Source of the DNA: CAIQPS01 sp963843455
GTDB taxonomy: Bacteria; Actinomycetota; Thermoleophilia; RBG-16-64-13
Length of the DNA stretch: 64,000 nt
NCBI GenBank assembly: GCA_963843455.1
Contig: CAWJKE010000002.1
Span: 1-64,000 of the forward strand
Reading direction: 5' to 3'
The notes beneath the pieces were generated by a model that did not search any database, was not told the origin of the DNA, and was given only the letters and a program-made list of their open reading frames with translations. Shown here in pieces: positions 56,383 to 62,565 of this stretch; the first letter of the stretch is position 1; the number at the start of each line of letters is the position of its first letter. The translations under genes and the position numbers were made by a program.

Positions 56383-57690
56383 TTGGAACTCATCGAGCGT
56401 ATCGCCGCGCACGAAGCGCGGATCGGCATCATCGGACAGGGCTATGTCGGGCTGCCGCTGTCTCTACTGTTCGCGGATGCGGGCTTCCCTGTTGTCGCCT
56501 TCGACAGCGACCCCAGCAAGGTTGAGGCGCTCAACGACGGGCGCTCGTACATCGCGCACGTGGGAGCGGCGCGGGTCGCCGCCGCCAGAGGCCGGGCGGC
56601 GGGCTTCCAGGCGACCTCCGATATCTCGGAGCTCGCTCGCTGCGATGCCATCCTCATCTGTCTGCCCACTCCCCTGGGAAAGCATCGCGAACCTGATCTC
56701 AGCTACATCCTGGGTGCGGCCCGCGACATCGCCGAGCATCTTCGCCCTGGACAGTTGGTGATCCTCGAATCGACCACGTATCCGGGAACAACGGATGAGG
56801 AGGTCAAGCCGATCCTCGAATCCACCGGACTCGCGACGCCCCGCGATTTTCTGCTCGCCTTCTCCCCCGAGCGCGAGGACCCCGGGAACCGGCAGTTCCA
56901 CACGGCCATCATCCCCAAGATCGTCGGCGGGGTGAATCCGGAGTCCACGCAGGCCGCGGCAGCACTGTATGCCGAGGTCATGACCGAGGTCGTGCCGGTT
57001 TCGAGCACGCGGGTCGCGGAAGCGTCGAAACTGCTCGAGAACATCTACCGGGCGGTCAACATCGCCCTGGTCAACGAGCTGAAGATGACCTTCGATCACA
57101 TGGACATCGATGTGTGGGAGGTCATCGACGCGGCCAAGACCAAGCCGTTCGGCTTTCAGGCCTTCTACCCTGGCCCAGGTCTAGGCGGCCACTGCATCCC
57201 GCTAGATCCTTTCTATCTGAGTTGGAAGGCGGCCGAGCATGGGGTGTGGACCCGGTTTATCGAGCTGGCGGGAGAGATCAACACCGGCATGCCGGCCTGG
57301 GTGATCGCCAAGGTGGGCGCCGCGCTCTCCGACGAGGGCAAGAGCCTCAAGGGGGCCAAGGTGCTGATCCTGGGCCTGTCCTACAAGGCCGACATCGACG
57401 ACGATCGGGAGTCGCCGTCTTACGAGCTCATCAGGCTCCTGCGGGAGCGGGGCGCCGATGTGTCCTACTGCGACCCGCACTTCCCCGTCGCCCGGCCGGG
57501 GCGCCGCAACAACCCGGAGATGCGGTCGGTGCCGTTGACGCCCGAGGAGTTCGGCCGCTACGACCTACTGCTCCTTTCCACGGCGCATGCCGAGTTCCGC
57601 GACCCCGCTCTCTACCGTGACGCCAAGCTCGTGGTCGACACCCGCAACGTGGTGAAGCAAGGATGGGGGCCGAAGGTCATCGGGGCGTAG
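56383..57690 (+). CDS. wbpA: UDP-N-acetylglucosamine 6-dehydrogenase-type nucleotide sugar dehydrogenase, copy 2
   Basis: 435 residues from TTG 56383 behind AGGAGG, fully open. Same motifs as copy 1: IGIIGQGYVGLPLSLLFADA, ILICLPTPLGKHREPDLSYI, the catalytic Cys in PGPGLGGHCIPLDPFYLSWK and LGLSYKADIDDDRESPSYEL. The C-terminus KQGWGPKVIGA shows what the frameshifted end of copy 1 should be. Difference from copy 1 is limited to scattered residues, so this is a relatively recent duplication. It faces the redox cluster tail to tail. Confidence 0.9.
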   Translation: MELIERIAAHEARIGIIGQGYVGLPLSLLFADAGFPVVAFDSDPSKVEALNDGRSYIAHVGAARVAAARGRAAGFQATSDISELARCDAILICLPTPLGKHREPDLSYILGAARDIAEHLRPGQLVILESTTYPGTTDEEVKPILESTGLATPRDFLLAFSPEREDPGNRQFHTAIIPKIVGGVNPESTQAAAALYAEVMTEVVPVSSTRVAEASKLLENIYRAVNIALVNELKMTFDHMDIDVWEVIDAAKTKPFGFQAFYPGPGLGGHCIPLDPFYLSWKAAEHGVWTRFIELAGEINTGMPAWVIAKVGAALSDEGKSLKGAKVLILGLSYKADIDDDRESPSYELIRLLRERGADVSYCDPHFPVARPGRRNNPEMRSVPLTPEEFGRYDLLLLSTAHAEFRDPALYRDAKLVVDTRNVVKQGWGPKVIGA

Positions 57691-57755
57691 ACTCCTGCCG
57701 CAGCCTACTCCTGACCTGCACCATCAGTGTGAGGGCGAAGTCCAGGTCCCGCATC

Positions 57756-58634
57756 CTACGAGGCCCGGCCGATCAGCTCCACCATCGCCTGGATGTGGGC
57801 CGGTGAGGTCCCGCAGCAGCCGCCGACCAACCTGGCCCCTGCCCGCACGCACTCCCTGACGCCGACGGCGAAGTCGGCGGGCGACAGGTCGAAGATCAGC
57901 TCCTTGTCGACCATCCTGCCCTTGCCCGCGTTGGGCTGAGCGACGATGGGGAGCGACGTCGCCTCGCGCATCATCGCGACGATCTGGGCCATCTCGAGGG
58001 GATCGATGCTGCCGCAGTTGGCGCCGACCGCGGATGCCCCCGCTTCGGTCAGCGCCTCGGCACATTTGCGGGCCGTGTCGCCCATCACCGTCCGCCCGTC
58101 ATTGCCCGCCGTGTTGAAAGCGATCGTGGCGATGATCGGGAGGTCGCAGGCCTCTTTGGCCGCGCGCACCGCACAGAGAGCCTCCCGCAGGTCGAACATG
58201 GTCTCGATGATCAGCCCGTCGACCCCGCCCTCCGCGAGGATGGCCGCCTGCTCCCTGAAGGAGGCAAAGGCATCGTCTTCGGGCAGCGGCCCGTAGGGCT
58301 TGAGCATCTTGCCGGTGGAGCTCATGTCGCCCAGAACGCACTGACCCTCACCGGCGGCAGCCTTCGCCAACCGCACCCCGGCGAGATTCACTTCTCGCAC
58401 GTCCACTCCGACGTTGTGCGACTCAAGGTTGGCGCGGTTCATGGTCAGCGTGTTGGTGATGAGCAGATCCACCCCGGAGGCGGCGTACAGCTTGTGAACG
58501 GCAAGCACGGCCTCCGGATTGGTGACGTTGTTCTGCCCGCCCATCTCCAGGCCGGCCTGTCCCAGTTGGGTGCCCATGGCCCCATCGAGGAAGATGGTCT
58601 TTCTATCGCTGTTCAGAATATCCAGCAGGTTCAT
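57756..58634 (-). CDS. Stand-alone homocysteine/selenocysteine S-methyltransferase (MetH N-domain type)
   Basis: 292 residues, the size of the isolated Hcy-binding barrel of cobalamin-dependent methionine synthase. FLDGAMGTQLGQAGLEMGGQ opens it. LLITNTLTMNRANLESHNVG, GVDGLIIETMFDLREALCAV and IIATIAFNTAGNDGRTVMGD follow. The zinc cysteines are in ASAVGANCGSID and LVGGCCGTSPAHI. No folate, cobalamin or activation domains are encoded nearby, so it must work with separate corrinoid partners or use another methyl donor. It lies 52 nt after the small thioredoxin-like gene on the same strand, the last gene of the redox cluster. Confidence 0.85.
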   Translation of the reverse strand: MNLLDILNSDRKTIFLDGAMGTQLGQAGLEMGGQNNVTNPEAVLAVHKLYAASGVDLLITNTLTMNRANLESHNVGVDVREVNLAGVRLAKAAAGEGQCVLGDMSSTGKMLKPYGPLPEDDAFASFREQAAILAEGGVDGLIIETMFDLREALCAVRAAKEACDLPIIATIAFNTAGNDGRTVMGDTARKCAEALTEAGASAVGANCGSIDPLEMAQIVAMMREATSLPIVAQPNAGKGRMVDKELIFDLSPADFAVGVRECVRAGARLVGGCCGTSPAHIQAMVELIGRAS

Positions 58635-58686
58635 GCCGCTAGTCTACCGCCCCTCCGTCCGTGCTGCGCGGCGCCGAAATGGGGGC

Positions 58687-58950
58687 TCACTCCAGCCCGG
58701 CCTCCCGCAGAGCGCCGATGAGGCCTTCCCTTGTCGGGCACAGCCCGATGAAGCGCACCAGATCGCCGATGATGATGGCGGGCGCGGACGACAACTTCAG
58801 CTCCTCGTACCGCTCGTCGCGCCCCTGGTGGTAGACCACGTCCATCTGGTCGCCGTACTGCGTGGCCACATCGTCGATCAACCGCCTGACCGCTACACCA
58901 CCCGAGCACGCCGGCACCGAGAGAAAGATTTCGACCCTTATCGGATCCAT
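58687..58950 (-). CDS. Small thioredoxin-fold protein without a CxxC pair
   Basis: 87 residues. VEIFLSVPACSGGVAVRRLI is where a thioredoxin-like protein would have CxxC, but here only one cysteine remains (C-S-G-G). LKLSSAPAIIIGDLVRFIGL carries the cis-Pro loop (SAPAIIIG) and confirms the fold. A second Cys occurs in GLCPTREGLI. It overlaps the neighbouring thioredoxin-like gene by 13 nt. Probably a partner or regulator of the CPGC protein, not an independent dithiol redox enzyme. Confidence 0.65.
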   Translation of the reverse strand: MDPIRVEIFLSVPACSGGVAVRRLIDDVATQYGDQMDVVYHQGRDERYEELKLSSAPAIIIGDLVRFIGLCPTREGLIGALREAGLE

Positions 58951-59213
58951 AGTCCGCCCTCCCGCAGCGCGTTGTTCATGGTGCCCTCGTCGGGGGCCGT
59001 CCCCTCGATCTTGATCACCCCGTTGACGACCGCGGCGGGCACGCAGGAGAGGTGGTACTCCTCGTATTTCTCCAGAGCGTCGCGCCCCACGTACTTCTTG
59101 ACCACCAGTTCTTCCGCCGGATACTTCGCCGCGTACCGGTCGGCCATGGCCAGGATGGCCACGCAGCCCGGACAGGGCGGATCCCCGCTGAACACCTCCA
59201 TGACTACCGCCAC
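58938..59213 (-). CDS. Small thioredoxin/glutaredoxin-like protein (CPGC)
   Basis: 91 residues. MEVFSGDPPCPGCVAILAMA holds the active-site CPGC, and YEEYHLSCVPAAVVNGVIKI holds the cis-Pro loop with an extra Cys before it. The size and motif match the MTH895-like small thioredoxin family. It starts 2 nt before the end of the ArsR-thioredoxin gene and overlaps the next one, so all three are co-translated. Likely a cytosolic dithiol electron carrier. Confidence 0.75.
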   Translation of the reverse strand: MAVVMEVFSGDPPCPGCVAILAMADRYAAKYPAEELVVKKYVGRDALEKYEEYHLSCVPAAVVNGVIKIEGTAPDEGTMNNALREGGLWIR

Positions 59214-59214
59214 G

Positions 59215-59820
59215 TCACCCTCCTAGTTCCGCTTGTAGGATACGTTCCAACTCGGCCTCTTGCGGCACCCGGCCCTGAGAGACTACCCGGCCGTTGACTA
59301 CTACCGCGGGCGTCATCACGAACCCGAACCGCACCCCCTCGGGTGAAAGCGCCGAAAGCTTCTCCACCGTCACCTGTCCCGGGAACTTGGCCGCCGCCTT
59401 CCTCGCTTCTTGCTCGCTCTGCTTGCACTTGACGCAGGGCGGTTCGGCGCCAAAGACCTTGACTTCTACCATCCCTCCACCGTCGCACCCCGTCTTGTCG
59501 TCGAACCAGCGTTCCAGAGCGACGCGCAGATCGCGCTTCTCGTCCTGGCCGACGGCCTCGGAGAGGGCCTTCAGGATCGTTTGCTGCTCGGGGTCGAGTT
59601 CGCTCGAGATGCGATAGTGCATCCACAGGCCCTCTCGGCGATCCTGGACCAGACCGGCGTTGTACAGATAGCGGAGATGGCGGGAGATCTTGGACTGCGT
59701 CTGGCCGAGCGCCCCCACGAAGTCACACACGCACAGCTCGTCGTTGTCGAGCAGGAGCGTCATGATCTGGAGCCGGGTCTCGTCGGCCAACGCCTTGAAC
59801 GTGTCCCTCAGTACCTTCAT
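59215..59820 (-). CDS. ArsR-family repressor fused to a thioredoxin-like domain
   Basis: 201 residues. Residues 1-95 are an ArsR/SmtB winged helix: LRDTFKALADETRLQIMTLL, the metal-site motif ELCVCDFVGALGQTQSKISR, HLRYLYNAGLVQDRREGLWM. A short linker (WFDDKTGCDGGG) leads to a thioredoxin-like domain (about 118-201): VKVFGAEPPCVKCKQSEQEA with CVKC, FVMTPAVVVNGRVVSQGRVP with the cis-Pro. The ELCVCD pair is the arsenite-type site of ArsR. The fusion suggests direct coupling of thiol/metalloid status to transcription. It lies between DGC genes and two more thioredoxin-fold genes. Confidence 0.85.
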   Translation of the reverse strand: MKVLRDTFKALADETRLQIMTLLLDNDELCVCDFVGALGQTQSKISRHLRYLYNAGLVQDRREGLWMHYRISSELDPEQQTILKALSEAVGQDEKRDLRVALERWFDDKTGCDGGGMVEVKVFGAEPPCVKCKQSEQEARKAAAKFPGQVTVEKLSALSPEGVRFGFVMTPAVVVNGRVVSQGRVPQEAELERILQAELGG

Positions 59821-59823
59821 GGA

Positions 59824-60516
59824 TCAACCTCCCAGATATGCCCGATAGGCCTCGATGAGGGCGGCCTCGTAGTCATGCTCCTCCTCAGGAGGGATGTAGT
59901 GGAACACCTTGGCCTGTTCGACGAGGGCGGGACCGGCCGCCGCGTCGGCCCGAATACCACCTCGGGCGCACTGAGCGAAGACGTGCGCCAGCGCGGGGAT
60001 CTCCACACGTTGCCCTTTGAGGCTGACAGAACCCGTCTCGACCGGTTTCATGCAGGCGCAGACGTCAGCCGAGGCATCCTCGGCCAGCTCCGGCCTCGCA
60101 CCCTCGCTCAGCAGAGCGTCGATCTCCGCGGCGATGCGGTCGGCGACGACCGCGATCGCCTGCTCATCCGCGTCGCTGCGCCCACGCAGCGAACGCGAGC
60201 AGAGAGCGGCGTGTTCACCGATGATGTCCGAGACCACCAGTGAGCGAGCGACCGGACCGCCGTGCTTCTCCGTCCCCCACCGAGCGCAGAGCTTCTCGCA
60301 GCCGTCGATGGTGATCGTCGGGTGCGTCCGGGCGAAGTTCCGCTCGCCCTCGTTGCCGGCGAGGAACAGGGGCAGACAGAGCGTGACCGCGTCGTGCGGG
60401 CGAAGGACTTCGAGCACTCTGCGCACCGCGCTCCGGGAGATGGTCCCCACGGCGATCTCCTCGCCGCTGCAGGCGATGATGCCCACCTTGGCGGTGCTGT
60501 TCACCTCCGCCGTCAT
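59824..60516 (-). CDS. DGC-domain putative zinc-binding protein, long form
   Basis: 230 residues. It has the family marks IIACSGEEIAVGTISRSAVR (Cys in a P-loop-like turn), AVTLCLPLFLAGNEGERNFA and ITIDGCEKLCARWGTEKHGG, the DGC-x3-C motif. It continues SLVVSDIIGEHA. The C-terminal 80 residues (VCACMKPVETGSVSLKG, AKVFHYIPPEEEHDYEAALI) are an extra domain not found in the other two copies, with more cysteines. ATGA overlap with the upstream DGC gene. The DGC family is annotated as zinc-binding from its cysteines; no reaction is established. Confidence 0.75.
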   Translation of the reverse strand: MTAEVNSTAKVGIIACSGEEIAVGTISRSAVRRVLEVLRPHDAVTLCLPLFLAGNEGERNFARTHPTITIDGCEKLCARWGTEKHGGPVARSLVVSDIIGEHAALCSRSLRGRSDADEQAIAVVADRIAAEIDALLSEGARPELAEDASADVCACMKPVETGSVSLKGQRVEIPALAHVFAQCARGGIRADAAAGPALVEQAKVFHYIPPEEEHDYEAALIEAYRAYLGG

Positions 60517-60935
60517 CTCACCACGCCTTCGCCCGCGCAGATGCGCTCTGCCTCAGCCGCGATGGCTTCCGCGATCTCCCGCGTGATCGCCCACCCTTCC
60601 TCGGTCAGCTCCGACCCGTTCCCCGGCTGCGCGCCGCGGTGGCCGCTCACGGCCTTCGCCACCTGGAAGGTCCCGGCCACCTCTCCACCGGCGATCTCCA
60701 CGTTCTTCTGGGCGCAGGCCTTCCCACAGCCGTCAACCGTAAGACAAGGATGAGCCTTCACCTTAGCTAGAGTCTCTTCGTCTTCGCGCACGAGGAGAGC
60801 AAGGCAGACCAAGTCCAATCTATCCGGAGCAAGCTCGTCGACCGCCAGGTAGGCAGATTCGCGGCTCATGAGGCCCTGCACCTTGCCCACCCCGCTACAG
60901 GGGATGACGAGGACTTTGTCGTCCGGTGGCAGCAT
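60513..60935 (-). CDS. DGC-domain putative zinc-binding protein, short form
   Basis: 140 residues from ATG 60935. Signatures: KVLVIPCSGVGKVQGLMSRE, LVCLALLVREDEETLAKVKA and LTVDGCGKACAQKNVEIAGG (DGC-x3-C), then GTFQVAKAVSGHRGAQPGN. The layout equals the N-terminal domain of the neighbouring DGC proteins. The start was chosen because longer versions run into an Arg/Lys-rich stretch overlapping the lipoyl-carrier gene; this ATG lies 25 nt after that gene's stop. Confidence 0.75.
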   Translation of the reverse strand: MLPPDDKVLVIPCSGVGKVQGLMSRESAYLAVDELAPDRLDLVCLALLVREDEETLAKVKAHPCLTVDGCGKACAQKNVEIAGGEVAGTFQVAKAVSGHRGAQPGNGSELTEEGWAITREIAEAIAAEAERICAGEGVVR

Positions 60936-60960
60936 CCGCTTTTCTCTTCTCCTGGCTCTC

Positions 60961-61381
60961 TTAGTCTTCCGCGGCCTTGCGCTCGACGTCGGCCGCATAC
61001 GTCGGGCCGTCGAGCAGCAGCCCGCGGTCGTCTTCCCACCCGCTGAGTTCCAGCTCGGCGATCCAACTGCCGTACGGGTCTTCGTTGATCGACTCGGGCG
61101 CGTCCACCACAGCCGCGTTCGTGGCGACCACCGTCCCGCTCACAGGCGACACAAGCTCGAAGGAGGCCTTCGTGGACTCGACCGTACCGGCCTCGTCGAA
61201 CTGATCGATACGGGCGCCCATCTTCGGCGGGATCGACGTAGGTGATGTCGGTCAGGCGTTGCTGCATGTAGTCGGAGATGCCGATCCGCGCCCTGTTGCC
61301 CGCCACCTGAACCCACACATCGTTCCCGTTGAAGAGATATCCGGTCGACGGGATGCGGAACTCATACTTGTCGTGAACCAC
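60961..61381 (-). CDS. GcvH-like lipoyl carrier protein, one frameshift
   Basis: Segments match glycine-cleavage H protein: YEFRIPSTGYLFNGNDVWVQ, VAGNRARIGISDYMQQRLTD and then, after a switch near 61235, MGARIDQFDEAGTVESTKAS with the lipoylation Lys in ESTKASFELVSPVSG, NEDPYGSWIAELELSGWED. No P, T or L protein of glycine cleavage is nearby, so it is more like the lipoate-binding carriers associated with Hdr-type clusters. GTG 61381 is a possible start, but the codons upstream stay open toward the DGC gene, so a fused DGC-GcvH protein is possible. Confidence 0.75.
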
Positions 61382-61826
61382 CAGGATGAGATCCGACGGA
61401 GGCTCGAAGGCAGGTCTGAGCCGCCTGCGGCGCCCGGTGCGGCCGTTTGCCCGGCGCCGGCTGCCTGCCTCGAGGCGATCTCACCGGCGATCCGGCGGGC
61501 AAGCTCGAGCGCCTCGCCGGTGAGACGAAGATCCGGGGACAGGGCGACCCACCGGTCTCCTTGAGCACCTCGGAGACGATCACCTTCTGCGCCGGCGTCG
61601 CTCCCGCGGCGACGGCCAGCTTGGCCGCGCATCGGGTCGCGCATCCGTCGACCACTATCACCTGCTTCTCGGCCAGCGCCTTCTTGTAGCGGGCGGGAGT
61701 CCGATTGAGCGATACCGGACAGAGGATCTCGAAGCCTGCGTCCTCCGCGAGACGTAGGGCGACCTCCCGGCTGACCGAGCCCTCGGGTTTATCGAGGCCG
61801 GTGCAGGCGAGGACCAGGTAGCTCAT
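61382..61826 (-). CDS. DGC-domain putative zinc-binding protein, possibly fused to the lipoyl carrier; frameshifted
   Basis: ATG 61826 overlaps the ferredoxin stop (ATGA). YLVLACTGLDKPEGSVSREV, FEILCPVSLNRTPARYKKAL, IVVDGCATRCAAKLAVAAGA (DGC-x3-C) and KVIVSEVLKETGG are the family marks. The frame switches near 61560 to LSPDLRLTGEALELARRIAG. It then enters an Ala/Gly-rich linker (AGAGQTAAPGAAGGS) and stays open toward the lipoyl domain (frame change near 61405). No stop codon separates the two domains in the best-fitting path, hence the fusion hypothesis. Confidence 0.65.
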
Positions 61827-62112
61827 GCCCCGCCCTCCTCGGCGCGTATCCTCTTGATGAGAGCGACGGTCTCCGGCTTGTCCGGGAACGAGATGGCGTC
61901 TGGGCCGCAGGTCTTGGCGCAGGCTCGACAGAAGACCACGCAGTTGTCGGGGTTCGCGACCACGAGCGCGGATCTCGCCCGTCGCGGCGCTCGAAGACAC
62001 GATGCGGACAGAACTCGTCGCACTCCATGCAGAAGTCGCACTTGTCGTAGTCGATGGCCGGAGCCCACGGGATCTTGCTCCGGGGCACTCCCATGAACGT
62101 GGTCTCAGACAT
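61823..62112 (-). CDS. Ferredoxin 2x[4Fe-4S], one frameshift
   Basis: ATG 62112 overlaps the end of the HdrA-like gene by 8 nt. PWAPAIDYDKCDFCMECDEF with CP forms the first cluster motif (CxxCxxCx3CP). After a frame switch near 61985 the second appears: NPDNCVVFCRACAKTCGPDA, with an unusual C-x3-C-x2-C spacing. The end is KPETVALIKRIRAEEGGA. About 96 residues. It should pass electrons to or from the HdrA-like protein encoded with it. Confidence 0.8.
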
Positions 62113-62476
62113 GCTCGCCCATGTCCTCGAGGGCAGCCTGGACCTTCGCCACGGCCTCGTCGGTGGTCATCTCGCGGATATCGAGCGGGACCATGTCCTT
62201 CTTGACGTCCATGGCGTGCGCGGTGAACGCGTCCCGGAACAGCTTGTACTGCATGGTGGGCGCGCAACCGGCGATGATCAACGGCCGTTTGGCTTCCAGG
62301 AAATCCCCAAGGAACCGGTCACCATCCTCCTCGCACAATTGCGGATGGATGATCCCGAACTCCACAGGCAGTTCGATCCTGACCCGGTTGATGAAGTCCC
62401 AGATATCCATCTTCTCGAAACCGGGACACTTGCCGGTGCACACGCACATGATCAAACCGGGGCGCTTGTCGCTCAT
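62105..62476 (-). CDS. Stand-alone HdrA N-terminal-like iron-sulfur protein
   Basis: 123 residues from ATG 62476 behind a perfect AAGGAGG. GLIMCVCTGKCPGFEKMDIW supplies the first cysteines, FGIIHPQLCEEDGDRFLGDF the next, and RPLIIAGCAPTMQYKLFRDA the last, followed by MVPLDIREMTTDEAVAKVQA. This matches the N-terminal [4Fe-4S]-binding domain of heterodisulfide reductase subunit A (C-x-C, Y-L-C-S-D-P-G, V-V-A-A-C-S-P, N-I-R-E). The FAD-binding thioredoxin-reductase part is absent. First gene after the operator/promoter; probably an electron-transfer hub for the cluster. Confidence 0.75.
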   Translation of the reverse strand: MSDKRPGLIMCVCTGKCPGFEKMDIWDFINRVRIELPVEFGIIHPQLCEEDGDRFLGDFLEAKRPLIIAGCAPTMQYKLFRDAFTAHAMDVKKDMVPLDIREMTTDEAVAKVQAALEDMGEHV

Positions 62477-62500
62477 GGCCGATGAACCTCCTTCGGTCTG

Positions 62501-62529
62501 ATTATAACCGTACAGCCGGTTATAAGCAA
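62501..62529 (-). promoter_or_regulatory. Promoter of the redox cluster
   Basis: On the minus strand TTGCTT (62529-62524) and TATAAT (62506-62501) are separated by exactly 17 nt, a near-consensus sigma-70-type promoter. Transcription would start around 62494 and the first ATG is at 62476, with AAGGAGG between. Confidence 0.75.
62502..62525. promoter_or_regulatory. Palindromic operator in the redox-cluster promoter, candidate NrpR site
   Basis: Perfect inverted repeat TTATAACCG-N6-CGGTTATAA (62502-62510 and 62517-62525), with spacer TACAGC. It fills the space between the -35 and -10 boxes and overlaps both edges, as expected for repression. The core ACCG-N6-CGGT has the same N6 spacing as archaeal NrpR operators. 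The adjacent upstream gene encodes an NrpR homologue. Confidence 0.7.
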
Positions 62530-62565
62530 CTCTCGGAGGCGGCGACGGTCGCCCGGTGCCCCCGC

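Noticed and set aside
60513..60998. Longer N-terminus for the short DGC protein
   Set aside because: The extra 21 residues are Arg/Lys-rich shadow of the lipoyl gene end; ATG 60935 gives the family start.
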